From: Gentiana macrophylla
Taxonomy: Eukaryota; Streptophyta; Magnoliopsida; Gentianales; Gentianaceae
Assembly: GCA_026214975.1 (NCBI GenBank)
Contig: CM047809.1
Location: forward strand, 129,939,470-130,003,469
Direction: 5' to 3'
DNA: 64,000 nt
Part shown: positions 42,902 to 53,874 of the stretch, piece after piece
Position numbering within the stretch: position 1 is the stretch's first letter
Layout of the letters: each line of letters opens with the position of its first letter
The notes under the pieces: generated by a model
Seen by the model: the letters and a program-made list of their open reading frames with translations, nothing else
The model's database searches: none
What the model was told of the DNA's origin: nothing
Position numbers and translations under genes: made by a program

Positions 42902-43960
42902 GGCTTTGATTTGCACGATAATGACTCTGGTCGTAGAAAATTTTACAGTACTTTGTTGATTAATTGTCAAGTCACATTGGGGTTAATCCGGGTCGTTGAC
43001 TGTTTCAATTTCTGGTCAAAAAATTGACCTGGTCGCGTCAACGGGCGGGTCAGACCTTTCTCCTCTACCCGGTAATGCGGCAAACGCGAATGAAGAAAAA
43101 CACTTTGATCGATCATATCTCGCAATTCCGAGATCCGTTTTTCGCATTGTTTTGTTGTGTTGTATTCAAAAAAACGAGAACTATTCAATGGAATAAATAG
43201 AAATCGATTTTTAGCAGTTTCATGTGTCGGGTTTCTTAACAAATCATGACTTTGATACCGATCCATTGTGCAAAAAACGAAAGTAAAGCACATCGAAATA
43301 TACATGAACGAACAAGAATTTTAAAGAAAAAAAATGTACAAGACCGAAGAAGACAAGGAAAGTATACGAAGTATAGAAATTTAAAAAACAAACAAAAACC
43401 ATGGTGAAGGAGTCATGTAGGACGACAGAAAAAATCTAATGGGATTTTTGATTTTTTTTTTTTTTTTTAATTAGATGACCGGTTACCTGTTTGACAAGTT
43501 AAAATATTTTTTATGGTACATAATAACTAATAATACGTAAAATCAATCCAACGGTTGTTATTATTTTAATATTGATCTAACAGTAAACTGGACCGTCCAG
43601 TTTTTTTGTACAGACTGGACCGTAGTATTTTCTTCTTACTTTTGATGTTCTTCGAAAACCTGTGTATTCAGCAAAACAAATAAATGTGCAGCTTTGTACT
43701 CTAAAGGGTCAAGATACCCTGGTTTACTATATCCTTATAAGAAGGTCATTTCGGATATTTACTCCTACTATTAAGATACGCAATTTCCGGACGAACAAAC
43801 ATGTATCCTACACATGCTTCAATATCATATCCGAGTACTACCGCATGATCGCCCCATGGCTAGGGGAAACCTCAATAGTTTCAAAGCATGACAATCCACA
43901 CCGTGATGTCATGAAGACTTCGGTCTCAGGATAATTACACACAATCGTCACACATAACGC
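42902..43960. other. Intergenic, nothing recognised
   Basis: Overlapping frames on both strands (42967-43305 minus, 42996-43196 plus) cancel out as shadows. A short inverted motif ACTGGACCGTCCAGT lies near 43577. Confidence 0.4.
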
Positions 43961-43964
43961 GACA

Positions 43965-44300
43965 CTTCAGTTTGTTTTGGTTTCAAAGTGGAGTTTTTTG
44001 GAGTTTTTTGAGAGTTTTTTGGAATAAAGTAATTGAAGTAATGATTAGAAAGTTGATGGGGTAAAATAAAGTAGAATAATGATTGGTGTTGATTATGAAA
44101 TGATTGGTGAAATAAAGTAGAATAATGAATAAAATAATGATAAAAAATGTAATAAAGTTGATAAAGTGAAATGATGAGAGATGATTTAATATTTTTTATT
44201 TGTAGTTGAAGATTTGAGTGGTAGGAGAATTATAAGAAATGATTGGTGATGTGATGTTAAAAAAACTCCCAAAAAAACCATATTGCAAAACAAACACAAG
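43965..44300. mobile_element. Putative MITE with GTTTGTTTTG ends
   Basis: The left end CTTCAGTTTGTTTTGGTTTC resembles the complement of the right end (CAAAACAAACACAAG, 44286-44300). Next to both lie related T-rich GGAGTTTTTTGG words. Inside are repeated AATAAAGTAGAATAATGATTGG words. No clear target duplication was found. Confidence 0.45.
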
Positions 44301-44583
44301 CTTAATGTAAGTGGGTCAGTCTATGTACGCATTCTTTAATACACGTCCACGTACAGTCCAAGTGTCTCTACACTTTGATAGACTAGATCTATCTCTATCT
44401 TCAATAAGATAGAAGACATCCAATACGTGCTAGTCTAATCGTACTATAAATGTCCTGTTTGAAAGTACATACGACTAGAGATATTTAAGTATCAAACCTA
44501 TTAAAGTGATTAGAGATCTCATCAACCATAATCACTATCATGGTTTCTCTATCACAGTTTAATACTAAGTACGTTACTATATA

Positions 44584-44847
44584 CTCTCTCCGTTCTAATT
44601 TATCTGATGCAGTTGCCAAAATTACGTATATTAAGGATGTTAGTTAATACATTAACTTTTACAATAAAATGACTAGAATGTCCTTGAATATAATTAATGT
44701 GACATTCTTTTTTATATCTCCCACCGTAATAAATAAGGGTAAATCAAGTAAAAACATAATAAATGTTGCATTGGAAATTGTACTGCCTTACATGAAATGG
44801 AGCAAGATATTTTGACAACTGCATCAGTTATTTTGAAACGGCGGGAG
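44584..44847. mobile_element. Stowaway MITE
   Basis: Ends CTCTCTCCGTTCTAATTTAT and complement ATTTTGAAACGGCGGGAG with extended pairing (CTGATGCAGTTG / CAACTGCATCAG), flanked by TA (44582-44583, 44848-44849). Tc1/mariner-derived, 264 bp, non-coding. Confidence 0.85.
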
Positions 44848-44849
44848 TA

Positions 44850-45005
44850 TTCAATAACATAATTGGTTCATAATGATAAACTAAACATATGATGACAAAA
44901 GTGCCTTTTATTAATCATAATAAACTTATTACATGAACTAAATAGACCGTAAAAGACCCAACCCGGTCGAATCCGGTCCAACCCGATTGGGTTTAGGACG
45001 TCATT
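44850..45005. other. Spacer left of LINE fragment
   Basis: Short AT-rich spacer; no feature seen. Confidence 0.4.
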
Positions 45006-45800
45006 TCAACATATGGAACCCTGATTATCTCGCAAGATGATACTCACTCCGGATGCGTGAGCTCCGACTGATGCATCCACATTGCACTTGACCATTTCCA
45101 CCGGCGGTGGCTCCCAGCGGTCCTTCAAATTCCCATCAGGGTGACAGGGCGTGACACATGTACAACCTGAAGGTACTCCCACTACAAAAAAAAACACTCT
45201 ATTGCTACACTAGTTTTTGCCACACACGCAAAAAAGTGTGGCTAAGAGTACTTGGTTAGACTCTTTTCCCACGCTAACGTGGCTAAAAGTAAATATATAG
45301 CAACACTTTTTTTGTTGTGTGGCAAACAATAGTGTAGCTAAAAAGTATTTTTCTTGTAGTGTCCCTGGTTGCCCCTAGGGCCGAAATGCACACTCGTGAC
45401 ACATATACTGCCTAATGATCAAAACTAACACTGCACCGCGCCTTCCATATATACCACACCAGCCACACAAACCCCGACATCCCTTCCCTTGGAAGCCTCT
45501 CTACTAAACCCTCTAAAGTCTATTGCCCGGCCCGGGCGTACCAGTGCCAAGAAAGGCCATTTCTCCCACACTTGACCAAAAGCTCACACTCAAAGAGCAC
45601 ATGTGCCAGAGATTCATCTGCAAATCCACACGCCAAACATCTGTCATCCCTCAGGTTCCGTTTGGCCACATTACACGCAATAGGTAAGCAATCCTACAAG
45701 GAGCACCAAAGAAAATGTTGAATACGCGGCTGAATAGCAACTGATTAGCATTGCCGCCATACTCTGTCAGGCCCGCCTTAGGAAGAAACTCGCATGCCTG
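45006..45800 (-). pseudogene. LINE fragment: zinc-binding RT tail and RNase H start
   Basis: On the minus strand, 45730-45540 encodes the zf-RVT segment of plant LINE polyproteins (ACNVAKRNLRDDRCLACGF, then ESLAHVLFECEL). From 45140 down it encodes the RNase H start (WEPPPVEMVKCNVDASVGA, then SIILRDNQG), ending at a stop at 45006. The two parts are separated by a CACTA MITE (45180-45361). RT and endonuclease are absent. LINEs move by target-primed reverse transcription; this copy is dead. Confidence 0.82.
45180..45361. mobile_element. CACTA MITE inside the LINE fragment
   Basis: A 182-bp element with ends CACTACAAAAAA and TTTTTCTTGTAGTG and a 3-bp TSD TCC on each side (45177-45179, 45362-45364). 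Inside are inverted GCCACAC/GTGTGGC and TGGCTA words. CACTA ends and a 3-bp TSD assign it to En/Spm. Confidence 0.9.
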
Positions 45801-46082
45801 GGGGCCCTAAGCGGTAGAGAGATAGCACAAGAAAATACCCCGACAAAGTTTTAATGAAGTCTAAATATTGTTTTTTAATCATTTATACAATAAAGGGTAA
45901 AAATGGAAATTTAATTGATTGATAATAAATTAGTGATAATATGCTAGAAAAATATAATAAGTATTCAATTGGTATTCTACAATGAGACAATAAGACACAC
46001 AATAAAAAATTATTAAGAAAGAAGGGAAAGGATAGGTTTAAATCAAATGTTTACATAATGTCTATATAATATATCATCTTAA
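45801..46082. other. Intergenic, nothing recognised
   Basis: AT-rich; no supported feature. Confidence 0.4.
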
Positions 46083-46084
46083 TA

Positions 46085-46376
46085 CTCCCTCCGGTTTTTT
46101 TAACTGTCGCAGAGAGAAAAATAACACAGATTAAGAAAGTAATTTATATGTCTAGAATATAGTATTGGAATTGTATTTTTTTTTATTAGAGATGTAAATA
46201 CTTTGTTGGTAAAGGAGTTTTTAGTATTGGAAATGTATTTTTTTTATTGGAGATATAAATATTTTATTGGTAAAGGAAGAAAAAAATAATAAATGATTAA
46301 TTGAAACTGTAAAATGACAGATAAATAAAAACAGAGCAAATTCTAAAATATGCCAGATAAAAAAAAACGGAGGGAG
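46085..46376. mobile_element. Stowaway MITE with internal duplication
   Basis: Ends CTCCCTCCGGTTTTTTT and AAAAAAAACGGAGGGAG, flanked by TA (46083-46084, 46377-46378). Inside, a segment beginning AGTATTGGAA(T/A)TGTATTTTTTT is present twice in tandem (about 46161 and 46221), which explains its greater length. Non-coding. Confidence 0.87.
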
Positions 46377-46562
46377 TACAACATCAAGACAATGTTTTAC
46401 GCAGATGTTAACGCCACATAATTTAAATCTAGTGTCGTTACTTGAACCACAATAAATCAAGTGAATATTTAATCCAGCCAACCACATTGAACAACCGCTT
46501 CCACCGATCACCATATGCGTTTGGTACCTCGTGCTTAAGGATTTCATTCCGTGTATGTCGGT

Positions 46563-47480
46563 GTAAAATCCCACATCGGGAAATTAGAAGAAAACTCACC
46601 TCCATATAATTGTGAGACATAAATTATCTTGTCAACTCGTGTTAACCCATTTAGACCAAGCGAGGACGACGGTCTAAGCAGTTGACCGGACATTTATGAC
46701 TCATTTTAGCGCTACCAGGCCGGGTGCTGGGGCGTTATGAAATAATATCGAGCCGACTATCGGACGCCCCTAGCCTTGACCGTATAAGAAAGATGGTGTA
46801 GTTGCCTCTGGCGAGGGACGATCGAGACCGGCCTTGGCCGTCCTGGCGAGGACGCCAGTCTCTTCTAAGGGGATGAGAATGTAAAATCCCACATCGGGAA
46901 ATTAGCACAAAGCTCACCTCTATACAAGTGTGAGACATAAATTATCTTGTCAACTCGGGTTAGCCCTTTTAGACCAAGCGAGGACGACGGTCTAAGCAGT
47001 TGACCGGACAATTTATGGCTTAGCAGAAAGCTCACCTCCATATAAGTGTGAGACATAAATTATCTTGTCAACTCGGGTTAGCCCTTTTAGACCAAGAGAG
47101 GACGATGGTCTAAGCGATTGACCGGACAATTTATGGCTCATGTAGCGTTACAGCGCAGCAGTCCTGGGCGTTCTGAGAATAGTATCGAGACGACTATCGA
47201 CGGCCCTAAAGCGCGCACCGCATAAGAAAGATGGTGTAGTTGCCTCTGGTAGTGGACGATCCATGACTTGATCTTAGCCGTCTGGCGAGGACGCCGATCC
47301 TTCTAAGGGGGTGAGAATGTAAAATCCCACATCGGGAAATTAGCAGAAAGATCACCTCAATATAAGTGTGAGACATAAAATATCTTATCAACTCGGGTTA
47401 GCCATTTTAGACCAAACGAGGACGACGGTCTAAGCAGTTGACCGGATAATTTATGGCTCATGTAGCGTTACCAAGCGCCA
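46563..47480. repeat. Tandem repeat array with CCCACATCGGG motif
   Basis: GTAAAATCCCACATCGGGAA begins repeats at 46564, 46881 and 47319. Each is followed by CTCACCTC-ATATAA-TGTGAGACA, then CTTGTCAACTCG and GACGACGGTCTAAGCAGTTG. An extra partial copy lies at about 47022-47140. Between copies are AAGAAAGATGGTGTAGTTGC and GGCGAGGACGCC words. The minus strand reads TGTGGGATTTTAC, as in ends of TRIM/small LTR families. No 5S rRNA-like part is seen, so it is not Cassandra. Short frames are shadows. Confidence 0.7.
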
Positions 47481-47580
47481 GGTCTGGGTGCGTTACAGTC
47501 GGTCCTAAACTGAAACATACAAAAATCCAAAAAGGAAATTTAGAGATTGAATCAACACGACATGTTTGACACCCTCCAAA

Positions 47581-47661
47581 CGTAAAAGTAATCGTACGGT
47601 GTTTTGATAATCGAATTGAAGCGTAAAAGTAATCGTACGGTGTTTTGATAATCGAATTGAA
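47581..47661. repeat. 41-bp tandem duplication
   Basis: The unit starting CGTAAAAGTAATCGTACGGT is present twice without visible change (47581-47621 and 47622-47661), so the duplication is recent. Confidence 0.85.
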
Positions 47662-48086
47662 CCACAATTGATCCAATAACTACATAGGTAAACTGTTTTT
47701 GTTTGACATAATATGATTAGCCCAATTTTTTAAGTACATTAATTATGTCTTAACTTTATGATTTTGTAATATCTTTCTCCCAATTTTTTTTATTGTGGGT
47801 TATTTCAATTATAGGGATACTATAAAATTAAGAGACAAAATATATTTTTCCCTGCCTCTAACCAGGATTCCTTTTGTTACATGTTGAGTGTTATTGGCTT
47901 GGTAAAAATATAAAATTTAATTGGCCTCTTTCTAAAGGCAAGGAAACGAATGGCATATCATGTTCAATTCCCCATGAAACAAAACCAAAAAAAAAATAAA
48001 AATTACTTCAAGATTGTAACTTGCTTTTCAAAAAAAATAAATAAATAAATAAATAATACGAGTAAGTAATAATAATAATAATAATA
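47662..48086. other. Intergenic, microsatellites
   Basis: AAAT-type repeat at about 48032-48055 and AAT repeat at about 48068-48085. No gene. Confidence 0.5.
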
Positions 48087-48088
48087 TA

Positions 48089-48343
48089 CTCCCTCCGTCC
48101 CATTTTATTTTCATTATTTTCTTTTGGTTTTATTCACTTTGTGTATTAATTCGCTAAATTTCTTCAAATACCATTTTCTTTACAATATTTACAATAAAAA
48201 ATGTGTAAGATTAAATCTTTCAACAACTTAAAAGGCGTAAGTGTAAAAATATTAGATCATTTAATATGATTGAAAGCAATAACTACACTTTTCTTAATCT
48301 GTGTAAAAAGTCAAACAGGACAAATAAAATGAGACGAAGAGAG
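48089..48343. mobile_element. Stowaway MITE upstream of the cysteine-rich peptide gene
   Basis: Ends CTCCCTCCGTCCCATTTTAT and complement ATAAAATGAGACGAAGAGAG, flanked by TA (48087-48088, 48344-48345). Length 255 bp. It sits about 200 bp upstream of the ATG at 48550, in the likely promoter. Confidence 0.88.
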
Positions 48344-48549
48344 TATCTGCTAAAAAAAGATTCACCCAATGATTCTTGAAGAAAACGCTTAAGAAAAAGA
48401 CATCAATCGAAGCTGTTAAATATGTGGCTTATTTTTGTGAAATGAAGTACCAAAGATTAATTATTAGCAAAGTTCAAAGTAAGTGCGCTAATATCTTTGG
48501 TGATAAATTAATCACTCTTTCACTTCATTAATTATCAAAGCAGAAGAAG

Positions 48550-49197
48550 ATGGCCAAGCTGCAGATGAGTATCTTCATCCTTTCCATGATCATCTTCATA
48601 ATATTCTTGGGTTAGTATGAATTGAATGATTGTTACTACTTTTGTTTAAGATTTTATTAGTCTAACATTGTAACTTAATTGGGTGATTAGGGTCCACCGT
48701 TTTATATAAATTCCCTACCTTCTTTTGGTTTTTATCATTGAAACATGCAAGTCAGTCATACATACCAAGCCATACTTAATTGTTTCAGAGTCACTCATTA
48801 ATTTTAAAGTCTGTGTTTCATCAATATTATTAGTAGCTAGCTAGTACGTGTGTGTGTGTATATATCCTTGTCTTTCTGCAATTTAATTAAACTTGTTAAG
48901 TACGTGTTCTTCTTCTTAAAAGGAAGTGTTACCTCATCTTCTCAAAGTTGGAAGAATTCGAAGTTTTCTTCCTCAAAATTGAAGAAGACAACTGCACAAA
49001 AAAGACCCCTACTAATGCCCGTGGATGCGCATTTGAAGCCAACCATTTTTACCGATCGGATTACTAGGATGATGATGCAGGAAGATTGCGAGAGTGTAAC
49101 TGGCTGTGATTCAGTTAATCAAACAGGTTGTCCTGACTATTGCAACGAGTGCATCCCAGATCAATATGGTACTTTTTGCGACAGTGGTACCCGTTGA
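48550..49197 (+). CDS. Secreted cysteine-rich peptide, two exons
   Basis: Exon 1 (48550-48610) and exon 2 (48923-49197) join in phase over a 312-nt GT-AG intron to give 111 residues. Residues 1-21 (MAKLQMSIFILSMIIFIIFL) are a clear signal peptide. Residues 22-50 are Ser/Lys-rich, which fits a propeptide; a basic QKR lies at 46-48 and RITR at 66-69. The last 36 residues hold six cysteines at 76, 82, 90, 94, 97 and 106 (C-x5-C-x7-C-x3-C-x2-C-x8-C). The intron splits the signal peptide from the rest, as in many plant secreted peptides. The cysteine spacing matches no family I can name. It may be a signalling or defence peptide; that is inference. Unlike nearby frames it has no stop or shift. Confidence 0.75.
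48611..48922 (+). other. Intron of the cysteine-rich peptide gene
   Basis: Donor G-GTTAGT and acceptor TTAAAAG-GAAG. T-rich, 312 nt. It keeps the reading frame. Confidence 0.7.
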
Positions 49198-49272
49198 TCG
49201 AATAGGTTTATTATGTTCCAGGGAGGGCCGGAGGGAGGTGTTTTAATTATTATATATCTGTTATCCTTCTAC

Positions 49273-49278
49273 AATAAA
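49273..49278 (+). terminator. Polyadenylation signal of the cysteine-rich peptide gene
   Basis: AATAAA 76 bases after the stop codon; plausible 3' end signal. Confidence 0.5.
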
Positions 49279-50338
49279 GTTATACGAAACTAAGTCTCCT
49301 ATATATTATCACAATTAATCTCTATGGATGTAATGGGATATATAGTGATGTTGTAGCTTAGTTATACGTATACCATTTGTGTTTTGTCACCTGTTAAAGC
49401 GCGCTAATCTACTTATGCCTCGATTTTGGCTGGCGACATCAATGATATTAGACTTTACAGAGATTAAATATCGACCTTTGTAATGTCGAATTTAGCTCGA
49501 GTTATGCGACTAGCTAGACGTGATGCCTTTAACAAGCGCGTTTGTATGTTTCTTCTATAAGCTCCTTTTCCCTTGCGGGAATGCACTTTTTTTTTTTTTT
49601 GTCAAAAACATGTATTACTCGATCCCTTTCGTCCCTAAAACTAAAAGGGTGGTACACTCTTTACTTTGAGTATTAAGAAAATCAATAAATGTGTTTTATT
49701 TTGTTATTGTATGTATGGATAGAATTCTCTGTTTTTAATTTCATAATGTGAAAATAATATGAGTAGTAAATGAAAATATGAAATAGTTAATGGGTATATT
49801 TTAAAATCACCTCAAACTATAACTTGACTCGATTACTCATCAGAAAGTTCAACTACTAATTATTTATTTAATTTATTATAATAAAAAAAAGCATATATGC
49901 CATATTCATACACACATCCACACATATATATTCAGACATACACATGTGTTTGTGAATATGTATTTTTTTTTTTACGGATACGAAATATATGTGATACGCT
50001 TTTTTCTTGTCTCCACTGTGAATATGCAAATTTATTTCTAACGATATGTTTTTTAATCACTCGATTCGGATATCGATTGGATGAAAAATTAATACTTAAA
50101 TTTCGAAGAAATGTGTGTATGGGGTGATCGAGTTGAAGAGAGTATAAACTCCCCAATTTGTGACTCGGAGAGTATGTACCAAGGAGCAGCCACATTTTTT
50201 TTGCCTCAATTGACTATTGGTTCATAACGCACGTGTGTCGTCGCCCGGCTTAGCTCGGTTGAAGTTAGAATCGTTAATTAATATCGATTTTTTGGACAAA
50301 ATAACTTTACGAAATTACACCACATTGGCCCTGTGTTT
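49279..50338. other. Intergenic, nothing recognised
   Basis: AT-rich. A T-run lies at 49589-49601. The overlapping frames at 49897-50127 and 49932-50195 are shadows of each other. Confidence 0.45.
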
Positions 50339-50348
50339 GGGGTTTGAA

Positions 50349-50560
50349 GGCTAAATTGCAATTTTAGTCCTATAACTGGACGTATTTTGCGATTTTAGTC
50401 CTGGTTTTTCTTCCGGCGACAATTTTAATCCTATAAGTGGGATTTTTTTTTGCAATAACAGTCCTAAAGGCAGGAAAATGTTGACTATACACATTTTCCG
50501 GCAAAAATTATTACATGTCATAAAAAATTGCCACATCAGCTTTTAAAAAAAAAAAATTAT
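50349..50560 (+). repeat. Mutator-like element left TIR
   Basis: Pairs with 53875-54076 over about 200 bp; shared words include GCGATTTTAGTC, CGACAATTTTA and CATTTTCCGGC. Confidence 0.85.
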
Positions 50561-50649
50561 AATGCCATTTCACACCCTCTGATTTAAATAAATAAAAAAT
50601 ATACTATCATTTATTTAATAATTAAATCCCAATAATTCCCACTCTCTTT

Positions 50650-51680
50650 TTTTTTTCTTTTTTTTTTTTTCACGAAATACGAAAGCTTTATTGAAATCGG
50701 ATAAATAGAACTTACAATGCAGAAACTCAAGACTCACAACGCTACGTGCCAAAATCAGAGACTACAACGCGCGCAAACCGCACACTAAACAACCAACAAT
50801 ACAACAAAGCCGAGTAATAGGTTGAAATCGAAGTCTTGACACAATGAAGGAAATTTTCCAAAAGAAATAATTCCATAAGGCTGCTCGCACATGGATCCTC
50901 TCGTCAACCTATTATTCGACAAACACTTACAAGAAGCTAATACAACATCAAAAAAACAAAATAATATTAACAATGTGCTAGCAGCGTCGCCGAAGAGTAA
51001 AACAAAGCAGCAAACTGAAGCCAAGGACCAAGATAGACGCCACAGGTACCCACCGCCATCGACCGCCGCCCCCGGGCGGAGAGCGAAGCCCGTAAGAGAT
51101 GACTAACGCCTCCGCCAAAAGAACGACTACCATAACCGCCAATTAAGAGCCCGAAGCCTTAACGGTGTTATGTAAGCCGCACAACAATGAGTAGCACCAT
51201 CCGGTAAGAAACAGCCATGCCGCCCGTCTCAATCAGAAGCGAAGAACCAGCAGAGGGGAGGGACGCTGAACCGCCAACGAAGACCGCTAGAAGAACGACT
51301 GCCACCAGAACACCGCCGGACCTCCACCGGAACCCAGCGCCACCAGCACCAGATCTGGGCAGAGAAGGCCACAGATCCGCAAAAAACCGCCCAACGCCAC
51401 CAGCCGCCGACAGCCCGAGCATCAATCCACCCCCAACAACAGCAGGGTAAGCTCCAAGAGAGCGGGAGAATAGAGGGATCAAGCCAACTGCCGGAAGCAG
51501 AAGGCGGTGGCGGGAGAAGCACTAAGGGACGAAACAAAGGAAAAACTATTTACAGAGGCCGGACACCGGCAGCCTAGCGCCGCCGGCGCCGGAGAAGCTC
51601 AACAGGCTTGAAGATGAAGAAGATACGGGAGAGAGAGAGAGAGAAGCGCTTGGAAAAGTCTCGAGAGCAATCTTTTTTCG
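50650..51680 (-). mobile_element. Polyadenylated retrocopy with TSD inside the Mutator-like element
   Basis: On the minus strand the insert begins with a CT-rich 5' UTR-like stretch, passes GC-rich sequence and ends with AATAAAG (about 50692) followed by an A-tail (plus-strand T-run 50648-50672). It is flanked by AATAATTCCCACTCTCTTT at 50631-50649 and the same word with one extra C at 51681-51700. This is a target-site duplication of about 19 bp, as made by LINE machinery. Two overlapping frames of about 100 residues (51168-51482, 51229-51537) are Trp/Cys/Gly-rich and not recognised. It may be a processed non-coding or unknown mRNA, or a truncated LINE. Confidence 0.72.
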
Positions 51681-51700
51681 AATAATTCCCCACTCTCTTT

Positions 51701-52440
51701 ACTTTCTTTATTAATCCAATCCCAAAATATCCGATCCATTTTCCTCTTCCTTTAATCACTGCCCCCTCCCTTCTCCGACAAACCCCACCTTCTTTCCCCA
51801 AAAATCTTTGTCTCCCCTTAGTCGTCTTCATCCCTCTGTTCTTATAATAAATAAATAAATAAAAATAGCAGAAATCTTTGAAGAATTGGTTGGATCTTTC
51901 TCCAAACCTGCTGTGAAATTTCTCTAAATCTGCTGCGAAATCTTTGAAGAATTTTGGTATTATGGCTTCTTCAATTTTGCAAATTCCTAACCCCCTTTCT
52001 TCCCCATAGTTTTTTTTAGTATTCTGTGGTGTGGTGAGATGTGTGGTTCTAATTTGATGTTTTGAGGTGTGGGATGCAATGAGGTTGCTTGTTTATTTAA
52101 TTAATGAAAATAGGGTTTTTTGTGTTCTTGTTTTAATTTTGGCTGTGGTAAAAAGTCAGTGGATTTGTGGTGCTATATGTTTATTGAGGAAGAGAATATG
52201 TTGATTTTTGTTGTTGTTGTGCTTCGTTTTTTGTGGTTATGATTTTTGTGGATTTATGGATTTTGAAGAAGGTGATGTGAAAATTGCTGTGGATTTTTTA
52301 GGACCACACATCTTACCACACCACAAGAAATCGGGGAATAAAATGGTGCGAATTTGGGGAAGGAATAGGTTAGACATGATGCCAATTTGTCACATTACCT
52401 AAGGAATTTGCAAAAGCTGCTTACGAGTTAGACAAATAAC
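51701..52440 (+). pseudogene. Captured gene-like fragment with short plastid-type start
   Basis: A CT-rich leader-like stretch (51700-51830) is followed at 51962 by an ATG encoding MASSILQIPNPLSSP and a stop. The Ser-rich start looks like the first residues of a plastid transit peptide. T-rich, intron-like sequence follows. A short frame at 52208-52402 (PHILPHHKKSGNKMVRIWG) has no known domain. It may be a captured 5' gene part; the source is not known. Confidence 0.35.
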
Positions 52441-52980
52441 CAAGCTTTTGCTGCATTTTTTTTTTTTTTTTTAATAAGAATAGGGATGAAGATGAATTTA
52501 CGTTGAAGGTAGAAAGTTTTGTGGAGGGGAAGAGATGGGTTTGTCGGGAAGAGGGTATGTATTTAATAAAATGTAGAGATAAGAGGCCAGAAAGACAAAT
52601 AAAAAAAAAAAATCATAAATGAGGATAGAAGAACGTTACTATATTTTATGTTATTAAAAATGATAAATTCATAATAAATGAATGATAAATCTTTTTTTAC
52701 ACATTAAACACATAAGAACGATAGATAAAAGTGTAATAACGGTAAAAAAAAGCAGTAGAATAATCAACAAAAAAGTTTCAGTAATAAATTCATAAAATTT
52801 TGTAATATCCAATGAAAAAGTAGAATATCGATATAAACAAATGTGATACCAAAAAATAAGTATTAACAACCCATAAAATGTAATAACGGCCAAATAAAAA
52901 GTAGAATGTACCATAAAATAGATAAAGTTACATCGTAAAATATAGTAACGTTAAAAATTAATAATAACAACCCTAAACCC
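52441..52980. other. Mutator-like element interior, AT-rich
   Basis: No gene. T-run near 52459-52472 and repeated GTAATAACGG/TAAAATGTAATAACGG words at 52720-52960. Confidence 0.4.
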
Positions 52981-53040
52981 TAAAGTTTTCAAAAAAAAAA
53001 AAAAAAAAAAAAAAAAAGACATACCGCTTCTCCGGCAACC

Positions 53041-53398
53041 ATGGCGCCGTTAACTCCTTCGCCGGTGCACATGGCCCCATTTCCCGACCGAGATATCGTT
53101 CAAATCCGATCGTTTCACTCAGTGCACACGGCCGTTCTCCTCTTTCTCCTCCCCAAACCGAATCCCCAAATCGTTCAATCTGATTCGGGTGATACAAATC
53201 CGATCTTTTATGCAAATCCACTTTGTCCGTCTGCTTCAAACACGGTCTATATATACGCTTCCCATGGGCGATTCCGCCGCCGAATCGCTCACCACCAATC
53301 GACAAGAAATTTCCGTCGAGTCCACCCACTTCCGATCGTTGAAGAAGTTTCTTATCAAAATCCGCAACGGAACCGGTGCAATTAGGGACAAAGTTTAA
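53041..53398 (+). pseudogene. Captured GC-richer gene-like fragment
   Basis: The stretch is GC-richer than its surroundings. A 44-residue frame at 53264-53398 starts MGDSAAESLTTNRQEISVES and ends LIKIRNGTGAIRDKV. A TATATATA-like word lies just upstream at 53248. Longer frames on both strands overlap it (53041-53385 plus, 52973-53482 minus), and at most one can be real. No family recognised. Confidence 0.35.
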
Positions 53399-53874
53399 GT
53401 GCCGGATAAACAAAGTGCATTTCTTGCCTTTAATCGAATCTTTACAGACTAAGATCAATTGTCCATGGCGAGATGGAAGCAATTGGTTTGTTCGATTGGA
53501 TTGTGATTTGTGAGTTTGATCGGAAGTGGCGGCTGTGGTGTTTTTTGTGGTTTGATCATATTTGTGAGTTTGATCATAATTGTGATTCCATCTCTGTTCT
53601 TCTTTGTTGATTCAATAATTTGATTCAAGGAGATGATTCAAGGGTGGACGGCGAAGTTTTTATACTGTGTCCTTCCGACATATGAGGAGGCTATGTTAAA
53701 TTTGAGATTGTTTGGAATATTTTTAAAATTAGTATAAAAAAGGGTATTTTGATAAGTTTAGGTAGGTTATTCTAATTAATAATCGATTTCTTGGATCACG
53801 ATAAATACATTAATCCGTTCTTCGATAAAACCTATAAAAGGTATTTTTTTACTTGGCATTTTAGTTTTTTAAAT

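Noticed and set aside
43577..43625. ACTGGACCGTCCAGT inverted word as a relative of the gypsy promoter palindromes
   Set aside because: Only the GGACCG core is shared, no 21-bp partner with the same core orientation and no TATA box follow.
46563..47480. Cassandra TRIM element with 5S rRNA
   Set aside because: The CCCACATCGGG motif is similar but no 5S-like internal promoter sequence is seen.
52973..53482. 169-residue minus-strand frame as a gene
   Set aside because: It ends in a poly-Phe run from an A-tract and overlaps a plus-strand frame; no domain is seen.
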